Positions 25,406-33,676 of a stretch of 35,720 nt of DNA are shown here, piece by piece. Source of the DNA: Cognatishimia sp. F0-27 (GTDB lineage Bacteria > Pseudomonadota > Alphaproteobacteria > Rhodobacterales > Rhodobacteraceae). The notes below the pieces were generated by a model, which searched no databases, was not told where the DNA came from, and saw only the letters and a list, made by a program, of their open reading frames with translations. Position 1 is the first letter of the stretch, and each line of letters starts with the position of its first letter. The stretch is from NCBI RefSeq assembly GCF_020667845.1, contig NZ_JAFMPQ010000044.1, positions 1 to 35,720 of the forward strand, given 5' to 3'. The position numbers and the translations under genes are program-made.

Positions 25406-25875
25406 CCGGGACCGAGTGCCTTCGACACCCGGACCACGGCCCGTTCCGCGCCCGCGCGCGTGAACAGGCGGGCCGATGCGGCATTGAACGTCCAGTAAAG
25501 CGCCGTCCATCCAGTGCACCCAAGTTCTGGTAAGCGTGCTTCGACGGCACGGATGAGCGCGGTGCCAATCCCTTTGCCGCGATGCGCTTCGGCCACGGAA
25601 ATCTGATCGATCAGGGCCAACCTCTCCGCGTGGCGAAAGGCATCGGCGGCGCGATCCTGCACCTGCACCAGAGCGTAGCCCAGCAGCGCATTGTCCCGTT
25701 CGAAACCCAGAATCAGCGCGCCCTGCTCCAGACGATCTGCGAAGAACGCTGCAAAGGCCGAATCCGTCGCGCCATCATGAAACTGATGCGGGCGCGCGTG
25801 ACAATGAACGGCCTGCACAGACCGCAAGAGCGGCACAAGACGGGGAATAGCGTTGTGATCGAGTTTTATAATCAT
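25393..25875 (-). CDS. GNAT-family N-acetyltransferase
   Basis: The product has 160 residues from ATG 25875, which has AGGAGG 7 bases upstream; the frame is open further upstream but without a better start. The acetyl-CoA loop is DQISVAEAHRGKGIGTALIRAVEARL (Q/RxxGxG/A form), followed by the C-terminal strand and helix ALYWTFNAASARLFTRAGAE. HCHARPHQFHDG early in the sequence may shape the acceptor site. The substrate is unknown. The coding end overlaps the end of ygfZ in convergent orientation. Confidence 0.88.
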   Translation of the reverse strand: MIIKLDHNAIPRLVPLLRSVQAVHCHARPHQFHDGATDSAFAAFFADRLEQGALILGFERDNALLGYALVQVQDRAADAFRHAERLALIDQISVAEAHRGKGIGTALIRAVEARLPELGCTGWTALYWTFNAASARLFTRAGAERAVVRVSKALGPGHPS

Positions 25876-25954
25876 GTTGGGCCTCCTGACTGGGGTGCCG
25901 GAGACCTGACCATTGTTCTTCACCCCGGCGGTCGCACGGGATCGGGCGTGCGGA

Positions 25955-26518
25955 TTATGCGCGCTCGGAATATTCCATGGTTTCGGTGTTCACGATGATG
26001 TCTTCATCCTGCCCGACAAAAGGCGGCACCATAACCTTCACGCCGTTCTCGAGGATGGCCGGTTTGAAGCTGTTGGCCGCTGTCTGCCCCTTCACCACCG
26101 GTTCGGTCTCTGCGATCTTGCAGGTGACCTTTTGCGGCAAGGTCGCGTTAAGCGCTTCTTCTTCGTAGAATTCCACAACGATGGTCATCCCGTCCTGCAG
26201 GAACGGGCGACGGTCGCCAAGAATCTCGGCATCAAGCTGCACCTGGTCGTAGGTTTCCGTGTCCATGAACACGAGCTGCCCCGCATCCTCGTAGAGGAAT
26301 TGCATGTCCTTCTGCTCAAGCCGGACACGCTCCACCTTGTCCGCAGAGCGGAAGCGCTCATTGAGCTTTGAGCCATTGCGAAGGTTACGCAGTTCGACCT
26401 GTGCAAAGGCACCACCTTTGCCGGGCTTGACGTGATCGACCTTCACCGCGGCCCAAAGCCCGTCATTATGCTCAAGCACGTTCCCTGGGCGGATCTCGTT
26501 CCCGTTAATTTTAGGCAT
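25955..26518 (-). CDS. efp: Elongation factor P
   Basis: The product has 187 residues, the standard EF-P length, from ATG 26518. The KOW-like domain I contains [17 protein letters not shown], where K34 sits at the tip of the loop that enters the peptidyl-transferase centre. OB domains II and III follow ([13 protein letters not shown], TATxxE region [42 protein letters not shown]). EF-P relieves ribosome stalling at proline runs. K34 is lysylated by EpmA in many proteobacteria; no modification gene is next to it here. This is a single-copy housekeeping gene. Confidence 0.97.
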   Translation of the reverse strand: MPKINGNEIRPGNVLEHNDGLWAAVKVDHVKPGKGGAFAQVELRNLRNGSKLNERFRSADKVERVRLEQKDMQFLYEDAGQLVFMDTETYDQVQLDAEILGDRRPFLQDGMTIVVEFYEEEALNATLPQKVTCKIAETEPVVKGQTAANSFKPAILENGVKVMVPPFVGQDEDIIVNTETMEYSERA

Positions 26519-26736
26519 TTGGCAAAACCATGGCAAAAGGTTGATGATCAGTTACTCGCACCTATATCTGGGGCTGGTCCGGCAAGCAAGACCACGAGAT
26601 ACAGTGCTGCACCCGCAGCGAGCCATGCGCTCAGCGCAACGGAGCTATGACATTTCGGGGTATCCGAATCGGTGCAGATAGTCCATAACCCCGCGACACG
26701 CCGGAAAGACAAGAGCCAAAAAACAAAGGTCGAACC

Positions 26737-27060
26737 ATGAAAGATTTCGTTGACGGCACTGCGTTCAATGCAGAACAGGGCAATCGCGCCCGTAAGCTTT
26801 TTGCTGCCGTGGTGCTGGCTGCCCTAGACGACGCGATCGCTGACGACAAGAAATACGGCAACGGTCCAGAGCAGATCGCTCGCTGGGCACGCTCGCGCGA
26901 CGGACGTGAAGTCCTGTCCTGCGCGGGTATTGATCCTAACGAACGCGTCGTTAAGGGCCTGATGGAGTTTGTTGGCAAGGGGGTGCGGACATCCGTGGCC
27001 CTGTCTCGCGAGGAAAGCGAGCGCCGCAACGCTGCCGCACAGCAGGCTGAAGCCGCCTGA
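26737..27060 (+). CDS. DUF6280-like small conserved protein
   Basis: The product has 107 residues from ATG 26737, with AAGG 7 bases upstream. The sequence (KDFVDGTAFNAEQGNRARKL, AALDDAIADDKKYGNGPEQI, ARWARSRDGREVLSCAGIDP) is mostly helical and soluble. As far as I recall, it belongs to a highly conserved Rhodobacteraceae family annotated DUF6280; this is from memory. No catalytic motif is visible; the basic-acidic helices could contact nucleic acid or protein. A strong terminator follows directly, so it is monocistronic. It diverges from efp. Confidence 0.75.
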   Translation: MKDFVDGTAFNAEQGNRARKLFAAVVLAALDDAIADDKKYGNGPEQIARWARSRDGREVLSCAGIDPNERVVKGLMEFVGKGVRTSVALSREESERRNAAAQQAEAA

Positions 27061-27081
27061 TATATCTTGCCTAGCAGCAAG

Positions 27082-27112
27082 AAAAGCATGCCCCGGTGGG
27101 GCATGCTTTTTT
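27082..27112 (+). terminator. Strong rho-independent terminator after the DUF6280-like gene
   Basis: AAAAGCATGCCCC, loop GGT and GGGGCATGCTTTTTT form a 13-bp stem with A-run and T-run, so it may work in both directions. It lies 21 bases after the stop. Confidence 0.96.
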
Positions 27113-27560
27113 CGTGTAATACCAAAATTTCGGGCATGACAGAGCGCGGTTCACGACAGGCCGTCGTCCATCACCGGCCCTGACATAGCTCATCAATTGC
27201 GGGCGGCGTCTGCGCGTTGGGTTGTGCGGGTCGGTCCATCTGCGCCCGCGACACCAAGCGGACACCCGTACGGACCATGCCTCCGCCGATGCAACGCCGC
27301 CAAAAACCAAGAGCTTCGCGCATCTTTCTTGTGTCGGCCAGCACCGCAATGCGCGCGCAAAGGCCCGCTACACCAAAGGCCATCGCACAAGAACACCGGG
27401 GACAACCGTGACGACGGCGGAGGTGTCTTGATATGGTGACGCCCGGCCCACGGGGCCGGAAAGGCTCCCCCGTCCTCTGGTTCGCCCCAAAACGCCGCCG
27501 AAAGCACAAACCCGAGCTGGCCCGGTCAGCGGTCCAGACCGATGCAAGCCAAAGCGGATT
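27113..27560. other. Intergenic stretch between two convergent units, no gene recognised
   Basis: Short overlapping frames in both directions are rich in Arg and Pro, lack ribosome sites and resemble no family. In Caulobacter the PopZ gene is followed by valS; here that place holds no gene. Confidence 0.4.
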
Positions 27561-28853
27561 TCAGTCGAAATCCTGGCTGATCAGGACACGGTGGATTTCA
27601 CGACGGACAAGCTTGCGCACGTTGCGCGTGATGCGTTCACCAAGAGCGCCCTGCAACTCTTGCCGGACGATTTCGGCCACCATCTCGCGCAACAAATCCT
27701 CGTCAATCTCAATCCCATCGCCCAAAAGAGACGGGCGGGGCTCAGGCGAGGATGCTTGCCGCGCTTCGCCTTTCTGAGGCGCGTGTCGGCTTGCGCCGTC
27801 CTCCATCATCGGGCGGTGCACAAACGTCCCGTGCAAATCCGTGCCGGGATCGTCCTCATCCCACTGGTCCGAGCGCCGGGCCACCACGTTTTCGAGCGCC
27901 GCGATCTTCTCTTCGAGCGTCGATGCGGCAGGCGCATCAGCTTCATCTCCGGGTTTCTGCAAATCTGCTTGTGTTGAACCCGGCGCTTTATCCGCCAGCG
28001 TCTGAGCAGCGCTGTCCTCCGTGGGCGTTTGTGCCATAGGCGCTTTGTCAGGCTCAGCGGGCGTTTCATGGGCCATGGTTTCAATGGCTTGCCCCGGGTC
28101 AGATGCGTCACGCTCGGACGCTTCATCCGGGGTATGCGCATCAGCCCGTTCTGATGTCGCCTCGATTTCCTCCAGAAGATGGTCAAGCTCATCCCTGACA
28201 AGAGATTGCAAGGTCGTCTCTTCTGCCGCGTCTTTATCCATCTGAGCGTTCAGCGGCTGCGACAAACCGGCCCGATCATCTGTGTCTCGGCCTAAAAGAA
28301 TGTCTTCAGTGTTCAGATCTGGTTCTTTGTTCCCGGCATCACCCGCGTTCTCCGGGTCGCGCTGCAAGGCAAGAGCGTGGTCAGTCTCACCCTCAGCGAT
28401 CAGGGTGGCGGGCCCATCGTTTACTGTCTCGGACGGGAGCGTATTGAATCCTTGCATACCCTCCGACATCTCATCCGGTTCAGCGGCTTTGTCCGCCGAT
28501 GCCGCAGACGCCTCAGGCGCGGCACGCTCTTCTGAGGACGCATCAATCGGCGACCGCGCGGATTCGGTTCTTGCGGCGGCCCCCTCACCGGGCGCTTGCG
28601 CGGTCGAAGTGTCGCCAGCAGGCTCCGGTGTATTGGTCGGGTTCACAAGCAGAACCGGTGCGCCCGGGTCAGGGGCCATCGCCGCATCGGCAGCGCGCTC
28701 CAGTTCGTCGCGCACGCGCTGAGCCGGTGTCAGGACAAGTTTGCCCTGCTCCTGCGCGCGCCGTTTGGGAGGCTTGCGCGCATCTTCGGACACAAGTCTT
28801 CGTATGGAGGACAGAACGTCCTCGATCTCAACATTGGTTACTGGGTCTGACAT
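27561..28853 (-). CDS. PopZ-like, largely disordered polar-organiser candidate
   Basis: The product has 430 residues from ATG 28853 (GGGA 6 bases upstream). Residues 9-24 (EIEDVLSSIRRLVSED) closely match the short N-terminal helix of PopZ (MEEILASIRRIISED type), which recruits client proteins. Residues about 30-370 are low-complexity, rich in Ala, Asp, Glu, Pro and Thr, as in the disordered acidic linker of PopZ but longer than the Caulobacter one. Residues about 385-430 (DEDLLREMVAEIVRQELQGALGERITRNVRKLVRREIHRVL) form amphipathic helices in the place of the PopZ oligomerisation domain, though the sequence differs. The gene follows a TolC-family gene, as popZ does in Caulobacter (CC_1318/CC_1319, from memory). 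The N-terminal motif, architecture and neighbour agree, so a pole-organising role is plausible. Confidence 0.6.
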   Translation of the reverse strand: MSDPVTNVEIEDVLSSIRRLVSEDARKPPKRRAQEQGKLVLTPAQRVRDELERAADAAMAPDPGAPVLLVNPTNTPEPAGDTSTAQAPGEGAAARTESARSPIDASSEERAAPEASAASADKAAEPDEMSEGMQGFNTLPSETVNDGPATLIAEGETDHALALQRDPENAGDAGNKEPDLNTEDILLGRDTDDRAGLSQPLNAQMDKDAAEETTLQSLVRDELDHLLEEIEATSERADAHTPDEASERDASDPGQAIETMAHETPAEPDKAPMAQTPTEDSAAQTLADKAPGSTQADLQKPGDEADAPAASTLEEKIAALENVVARRSDQWDEDDPGTDLHGTFVHRPMMEDGASRHAPQKGEARQASSPEPRPSLLGDGIEIDEDLLREMVAEIVRQELQGALGERITRNVRKLVRREIHRVLISQDFD

Positions 28854-28924
28854 GCCGATCCCGTTCTTGCCTGATGCAGGACTTTACCGGCACGCGCAGA
28901 TTCTCTCAACAGATGCGAACAAGT

Positions 28925-30382
28925 CTAATCTTTACCCAAGGCCCTCAGGACACGGTCAAGCTGGTCACCCTGCCGGCTCAGGCCCGAAGGCGCATCCTTG
29001 ACCAGGTTGTAATAGGCTGCCGGGTCATAGCGCGGCACGTTGAGATTGAGCGCATCCGCCGTCAGCTGGCCTGTTGCGGCCAGGATGGCATAGGCTGCAA
29101 GCGTCTCATCCACCTGTGCCGAGACGAGACTTGCCCGCGCATCCAGCAGTTCCTGTTCGGCGTCGAGCACGTCAAGCGTGGTGCGCGCGCCAAGCGTGGC
29201 TTCTTCGCGCACGCCGCGGAAAGCGACCGTTGCGGCGCGCACCTGATCGCGGAACGCCTGCGTCGACGCCTGCGCCACGGCAAGCTGCGCATAGGCATTG
29301 CCGACATTCTGTTCGATCTGGTGGCGCACCACATGAAGATTGGCCCGCGACTGGTCTCTCTGGGCCATCGCCTTGCGCACCGCTGACCGAAGCGCGCCAC
29401 CGGAATAGATCGGGCCGCTGGCATTCAGACCAATGCTGCCCCCGCGCGAAAAATTCTGGTTGTCGAAATTCTCGGTCACGCCATACCGCCCCTGAAGGCT
29501 GATTGTCGGACTCGACGCCGCTTCCGCGATACGGATGCCGATTTCGTTGACCGTCACCAGGCGTTGCGCCCGCTCCATTTCCGGGTGCCCACGCACCGCA
29601 AGACCCTTGGCGCCGTTCTCCGTCGAGGGAATACGCGGCAACCCGTTCGGCGGCGTCAGCGAGCCCGGTCGGCGACCCACCGCGGCGTTGAACTCCTCGA
29701 TTGCAATGGCAAGCTGCCCTTCCGCGGCCGACAAGGCGCTGCGCGCGGCGGAAATTCGCGCCTCGGCCAGTGCCACGTCCGTTCGGGTCACTTCGCCCAC
29801 CTCGAACCGGTCCCGCGCAGCACGCAACTCCTGGCGGATCACACGCACGTTGTTTTCGCGAAGAGCGACGGTTTCGATCGCGCGGCGCACCTCCATGTAG
29901 GCAGAGACCGCGCGGAACAGCACTTGCTGCTCGATTGAAACAAGACCGGCGCGCGTTGCAAGCACGGCCTCCTTGGCCGCGTCAATCGACATCCGGTTCG
30001 CGCCGCCATCGTAAAGGGTGATCTGGGCCAACAGGTTGATGGAAGCCGTGTTGTTGGCAAACCCTTGCTCGACAAAGCGTGACGTAAAGACAGGCGCCCC
30101 ACCGACAATCCGGGTCGCGCCCTGCGTCGACCCGGTCGTGCCAAAGGACCGGGTGATGTCGCTGCTCCAGGAGATGACGGGGCGCAACGCGGCGACGGCT
30201 TGTGCCACATCCTCGTCGGCAGCCCGGAGCACCGCTCGGTTCTGTTCCAGAAGACCGCTATGCGTGTACGCGTGGACCAGCGCATCCGCGAGCGTTTCCG
30301 CTTTCGCCGGTACGGAAAGCCCAACAGTCAGAAAAAGCGCCCCTAAAGCACCCTTGAACGTGTTCTTCGCTGCGGCAAGCAC
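28925..30382 (-). CDS. TolC-family outer-membrane efflux/secretion channel
   Basis: The product has 485 residues from GTG 30382, with AGGAGG 8 bases upstream; no ATG fits. The signal peptide is MLAAAKNTFKGALGALFLTV-like, ending SVPAKA before ETLADALVHAYTHSGLLEQNRA. Two TolC repeats follow: ALRPVISWSSDITRSFG, TLYDGGANRMSIDAAKEAVLATRAGL and FRAVSAYMEVRRAIETV in the first half. The second half has GVTENFDNQNFSRGGSIGLNASGPIYSGGALRSAVRKAMAQ and VREEATLGARTTLDVLDAEQELLDARASLV. It is a trimeric outer-membrane duct that serves type I secretion or efflux. It could export the RTX proteins at the start of the window, but no dedicated partner genes are adjacent. It lies 115 bases after pcm and 71 before the PopZ-like gene. 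Confidence 0.93.
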   Translation of the reverse strand: MLAAAKNTFKGALGALFLTVGLSVPAKAETLADALVHAYTHSGLLEQNRAVLRAADEDVAQAVAALRPVISWSSDITRSFGTTGSTQGATRIVGGAPVFTSRFVEQGFANNTASINLLAQITLYDGGANRMSIDAAKEAVLATRAGLVSIEQQVLFRAVSAYMEVRRAIETVALRENNVRVIRQELRAARDRFEVGEVTRTDVALAEARISAARSALSAAEGQLAIAIEEFNAAVGRRPGSLTPPNGLPRIPSTENGAKGLAVRGHPEMERAQRLVTVNEIGIRIAEAASSPTISLQGRYGVTENFDNQNFSRGGSIGLNASGPIYSGGALRSAVRKAMAQRDQSRANLHVVRHQIEQNVGNAYAQLAVAQASTQAFRDQVRAATVAFRGVREEATLGARTTLDVLDAEQELLDARASLVSAQVDETLAAYAILAATGQLTADALNLNVPRYDPAAYYNLVKDAPSGLSRQGDQLDRVLRALGKD

Positions 30383-30497
30383 TGCCCTGCCCTCCTGATC
30401 ACGGGGCGTTGGCGGCTCGATGTCCGCGCCCCAGGTTTCTTGGCCCAACGGCCTGCCTGTTATCCTCGTGACGCGCGGTGTCCCGGTTCGGTTCGAC

Positions 30498-31151
30498 CTA
30501 CAGCGCGAAGCTACGGGTTTTCTCGAACCCGTCCAGCACGGGCGCGCCCGCATTGAAAGCATATCGCCACGAAATCTTACCGTCCAGCTTGTAGCCGACC
30601 CGAACGGTGCCCAAGGCGCGATCCATGAAAATGGCCACCACCCGGCCACCGTCCTTGAGCTGCGCCGCGATGCTGTCGGGGAGTGTTTCGATGCCGCCCT
30701 CGATCATGATGACATCGTAAGGGCCATGCTCGTCCGCACCGTCAACCAAAGGCCCGCGATGCAGGATCACGTTATCGGCGTGGTGCTCCGTGAGCAGATC
30801 CTGCGCCTCCTGCGCGCGCGCCTCATCGTCCTCAACCGCGACCACCGCCTCGGCGATGCGCGCGATGATCGCGGAGGAATATCCAAACCCGGCGCCTATA
30901 TCGAGCACCAGATCCTTGTTGTTCAGGTTCGCGGCGTCGAGCATCTTTGCAAAACAGCGCGGATCAAGAATCACGCGCCCGCCGCCGAGTTCGATCTGAT
31001 CCTCTGCATAAGCGGCTTCTATCTTGTCGCGCGGAACAAAAGCTTCGCGCGGCAGGGACAGCATCGCGTCGATGATCGGGAACTCCGTCACGTCGGACGG
31101 CCTAACCTGTGTATCCACCATCATACGGCGGCGTGTGGCGAAGTCGGTCAT
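30498..31151 (-). CDS. pcm: Protein-L-isoaspartate O-methyltransferase family protein
   Basis: The product has 217 residues from ATG 31151. Family marks are RRRMMVDTQVRPSDVTEFPIIDAML, REAFVPRDKIEAAYAED, and the SAM-binding motif I DLVLDIGAGFGYSSAIIA (about residues 80-97). VVAVEDDEA is motif II, and GPYDVIMIEGGIETLPDSIAAQLKDGGRVVAIF carries motifs III and IV. Pcm repairs isoaspartyl residues. In alphaproteobacteria this Pcm-like gene is commonly found upstream of a tolC-like gene, as here, and its true substrate is not settled. Expected residues are present and length is normal. Confidence 0.9.
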   Translation of the reverse strand: MTDFATRRRMMVDTQVRPSDVTEFPIIDAMLSLPREAFVPRDKIEAAYAEDQIELGGGRVILDPRCFAKMLDAANLNNKDLVLDIGAGFGYSSAIIARIAEAVVAVEDDEARAQEAQDLLTEHHADNVILHRGPLVDGADEHGPYDVIMIEGGIETLPDSIAAQLKDGGRVVAIFMDRALGTVRVGYKLDGKISWRYAFNAGAPVLDGFEKTRSFAL

Positions 31152-31582
31152 TCGCTAAACTCATGTGTTCAGTTTTGTCCCCCGGGTTTTGCCATGAACC
31201 GACGCAAACGGCAATCGCTGCGTTGGGAAAAGCGCGCGCCGCGACATCGTCACGCGTTCAAACCCGCATATGCGAGGCATTGTTGCCTCAAACGCACCTA
31301 AAACGAGGCTTTCCAGTAGGCGACATGATGACCGGGCCATGCCTGAAGCGCCGGTCGCTGCGGATTTGCGCAGGCGAGCGCGGCTGTCTGTATCGCTTTC
31401 GGCGAAGTTTCGGTCAGGCCGTGATACCCAAGCGCTGGTCTGAAAGCAGCACAGCCATTCGAGGTGCGCTCTCCGATGCGAAACGCGCCAGCCATAAACC
31501 TTCATTCTGGAGGACAACAGCGCACTGTCCCCCTTGCGAAGCGCAAGCCGAACCGCTAAGCACTGCTCGCATCCACACGGTC
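31152..31582. other. Intergenic stretch before tRNA-Cys
   Basis: No convincing gene. The divergent promoters of pcm and the tRNA must lie here. Open frames are short and lack motifs. Confidence 0.4.
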
Positions 31583-31656
31583 GGCGAGTTGGCGGAGTGG
31601 TGACGCAGCGGATTGCAAATCCGTGTACACCGGTTCGATTCCGGTACTCGCCTCCA
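31583..31656 (+). tRNA. tRNA-Cys (anticodon GCA)
   Basis: The 74 bases fold into a cloverleaf. Acceptor GGCGAGT pairs with ACTCGCC, the anticodon loop reads TTGCAAA between GCGGA and TCCGT, and the T-arm is CCGG-TTCGATT-CCGG. The discriminator T and encoded CCA at 31654-31656 fit tRNA-Cys. It borders integrase sequences and is the likely attachment site of the element downstream. Confidence 0.97.
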
Positions 31657-31710
31657 CTAAATCACTGATTTCACTGTGCTTTTCCCATCATCACCCGCAA
31701 AAACCTCATA

Positions 31711-31728
31711 GCACACTCGTGGCACACT
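31711..31728 (+). repeat. Two GCACACT repeats 11 bp apart, possible recombinase arm sites
   Basis: GCACACT occurs at 31711 and 31722, about one helical turn apart, between the tRNA and the integrase fragment. Short direct repeats phased this way often bind the integrase arm domain or an excisionase; the assignment is by position only. Confidence 0.3.
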
Positions 31729-31850
31729 TTGCCCGTGACACGGACGATGGTATTGTGATTCCAGAGACTTACAGGTCACACGGGATCAATGAGCGGAACG
31801 CAGACCGAGCGCATCAACGAGAAACTGACGATCTATCGTCGCCGGCACCG
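31714..31850 (+). repeat. Direct repeat, copy A: integrase 5' end and upstream region
   Basis: This segment aligns without gaps to 33677-33813 at a constant offset of 1963 bp. The upstream ~65 bases differ at many positions, while bases 31780-31838 are identical to 33743-33801. After about 31845 the similarity fades and one extra base breaks the frame. Confidence 0.9.
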
Positions 31851-31965
31851 CGCGACGCTGACAGGGCACTGCGCATCACTAGTTCTGCCTTCAATGAAGG
31901 CGCTATTGAAACCGCTCGCGATTGAGAGATCAAACTTCTCTCCGCGGAAGAGCTTGAGAAATTAG
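31789..31965 (+). pseudogene. Truncated and frameshifted integrase 5' fragment
   Basis: The ATG at 31789 opens with MSGTQTERINEKLTIYRR, identical to the start of the intact integrase at 33752. Divergence and a +1 base near 31855 then change the frame, and the open frame ends at TAG 31963-31965 after 58 codons. None of the core-binding or catalytic domain remains. It is either the relic of an earlier integrase at this tRNA or a duplicated target left by insertion of the methyltransferase/HNH cassette. Confidence 0.8.
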
Positions 31966-31972
31966 TGGCTCA

Positions 31973-32149
31973 ATGACTGTCGCTGAACGGTTCGCACCGC
32001 CAAGCAATGTAAAGACCGCCACCGAGCGTAATTCGAGTGGTGACGGGAGAACAAAAAGAAAACATTTGCCAGCCGCGTCATTAAGTGGTGTAGTGCAACG
32101 TAAGAAGCGCAAGATGTGGGTAGATTCTACGCGTTTCGCCAAAAAATGA
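31973..32149 (+). CDS. Possible small basic protein (58 aa) ahead of the methyltransferase
   Basis: ATG 31973 to TGA 32149 encodes 58 residues starting MTVAERFAPPSNVK with a strongly basic middle (GRTKRKHLPAASL, VVQRKKRKMW). It ends 12 bases before the methyltransferase ATG, and the ribosome site of the latter overlaps its stop. No family is recognised and its own ribosome site is poor, so it may be chance. If real, the position is that of a small controller protein in a restriction-modification operon, but no helix-turn-helix is evident. Confidence 0.3.
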   Translation: MTVAERFAPPSNVKTATERNSSGDGRTKRKHLPAASLSGVVQRKKRKMWVDSTRFAKK

Positions 32150-32161
32150 GAAGAGGCAACG

Positions 32162-32839
32162 ATGCAGAACACTTCCCACGCTGTCATGGCTCAGCGCGTT
32201 GAAGCCAAAGACAGTCTCGATGACTTCCCTACTCCACCATGGGCGACTAGAGGGTTGCTCGAGCATATCATTGAAACTGACGGGCATTTATCGCAGCTCA
32301 CAGCACTTGAACCCGCGTGTGGCAGAGGTCACATGGCTCAGGCTCTACGAGAGTACTTTGCCGAAGTGCATGCGTCTGACGTGCATGACTATGGCTTCGG
32401 TCAACAGGCAGATTTTTTGTCAGGTCTCTACCCTGCAGAGGGCTATGACTGGGTCATAACAAACCCCCCGTTTCGGCTAGCCGAAGACTTCATTCACAGA
32501 GCGATGCCGATTGCCAGGCGCGGTGTCGCAGTCCTTGTTAGAACCGTATTTATTGAAAGTGTCGGTCGCTACGAGAGACTATTCAAGCAGTTACCACCCA
32601 CGACTGTCGCGCAATTTGCCGAAAGGGTTCCCATGGTAAAGGGTCGTGTCGACAAGAAAGCATCGACCGCTACAGGCTATGCGTGGATTGTCTGGGAAAA
32701 AGGAAAGACACAGGGTCCAAGGTTAGCTTGGGTGCCGCCGTGTAGAAAATTGCTTGAGAAAGATGGCGATTACGACAACGGTTTCCTTACGGGTACCACA
32801 ACTGAGAATGGTCCATTGCAAGAAGAGCTCTTCGGATAG
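32162..32839 (+). CDS. N6-adenine-type DNA methyltransferase
   Basis: The product has 225 residues from ATG 32162 (AAGAGG 6 bases upstream). DDFPTPPWATRGLLEHI is the line typical of small phage and plasmid adenine methyltransferases. ALEPACGRGHMAQAL (about residues 48-62) is the SAM-binding motif I, and DWVITNPPFRLAEDF carries the catalytic NPPF at residues 101-104. No target-recognition domain beyond ~100 residues is present. The GC content is visibly lower than in the chromosomal part. Such enzymes act alone or protect DNA from a companion nuclease. Its stop lies four bases from the stop of the convergent HNH nuclease gene. The recognition sequence is unknown. Confidence 0.88.
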   Translation: MQNTSHAVMAQRVEAKDSLDDFPTPPWATRGLLEHIIETDGHLSQLTALEPACGRGHMAQALREYFAEVHASDVHDYGFGQQADFLSGLYPAEGYDWVITNPPFRLAEDFIHRAMPIARRGVAVLVRTVFIESVGRYERLFKQLPPTTVAQFAERVPMVKGRVDKKASTATGYAWIVWEKGKTQGPRLAWVPPCRKLLEKDGDYDNGFLTGTTTENGPLQEELFG

Positions 32840-32843
32840 CGAG

Positions 32844-33557
32844 CTATGAATTGACAATAGTTTCTTGAAGTTCTTCGATTGACATAACCTCACCGGGTCG
32901 TCGATGCACCATTCTATGGCAGTTTGGGCAAAGCGGAACTACGTCGGCAACAGCTTCTCTCAAGGGCTTTTTGGAGCTTCCTGCGACAGCAATTGGCTTT
33001 TTGTGATGGATTTCAATTAAGCCCTTCGCTCCATCCCCGTAACACGAAGTTCCTTCAAAGCCACAAGCCTCACAAGAAATAGTGCCGTCGTCGTTTGAAT
33101 AGTAGCTCATCGCATACTGCCTGAGACGCTGCGAACGCAGTCTTACCTTTGCGTTTACACTTTCGAGATTTCCCTCTTCAACAAAGACAAGTGGCTTTGT
33201 TGGCGTGAGCGCTTTCTTCTTTTCAGCCTCTGAAAACCCTTGCTGACTGAAGTTCTCGTCAACACCACCGAATTTCTCGACGAAATCCTTGCCTATCTCA
33301 GTAATGTAGTATTTGCGATCCACGTAGATCGCGAGGTCATCACGTTCGAGGCGGTCATGTGATTTTAAGTTCCGAACTTTTTGGCTGAACTTGTCATCAT
33401 TCCTTCCCTCTAATGGCTCCAAGTCTTCGCCTGCGGGTTTCATGGCTTCACGGAGCACCCCCATCAAATCCGAAGTGGACAGACCAACTTCCTCTGCTTG
33501 AAGCAGTGCCCTTAGTGCAGGAAGCACCAAGTCACTTTCTGTAACGGTCTTAGTCAT
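32844..33557 (-). CDS. HNH endonuclease with N-terminal winged-helix region
   Basis: The product has 237 residues from ATG 33557; a TTG two codons earlier is possible and neither has a good ribosome site. Residues about 8-100 (LRALLQAEEVGLSTSDLMGVLREAM, KVRNLKSHDRLE, KYYITEIGKDFVEKF) look like a winged helix of the Mrr-N type. The C-terminal nuclease has C162xxC165 (SCEACGFEG), the HH pair 184-185 in GLIEIHHKKPIAV, and C210PNC213H214 with H218 in LCPNCHRMVHRR, all needed for an HNH beta-beta-alpha-metal site. This layout is frequent in McrA-like type IV and in type II restriction enzymes. It converges tail-to-tail with the methyltransferase. Confidence 0.85.
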   Translation of the reverse strand: MTKTVTESDLVLPALRALLQAEEVGLSTSDLMGVLREAMKPAGEDLEPLEGRNDDKFSQKVRNLKSHDRLERDDLAIYVDRKYYITEIGKDFVEKFGGVDENFSQQGFSEAEKKKALTPTKPLVFVEEGNLESVNAKVRLRSQRLRQYAMSYYSNDDGTISCEACGFEGTSCYGDGAKGLIEIHHKKPIAVAGSSKKPLREAVADVVPLCPNCHRMVHRRPGEVMSIEELQETIVNS

Positions 33558-33676
33558 GTGCAAGACGCTATCATTCTAATGGTGGGTTTTGAAACATCCT
33601 TGCTTGGGCACAATAGATTTCCAGGGAGAGCCAAGAACTGGAGAGAGATAACAGCACGCCGAAAATCGTCATTTCC

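Noticed and set aside
25934-25951. GCACG-N8-CGTGC hairpin after efp as terminator
   Set aside because: Five-base stem with a large loop and no T-run on either side.
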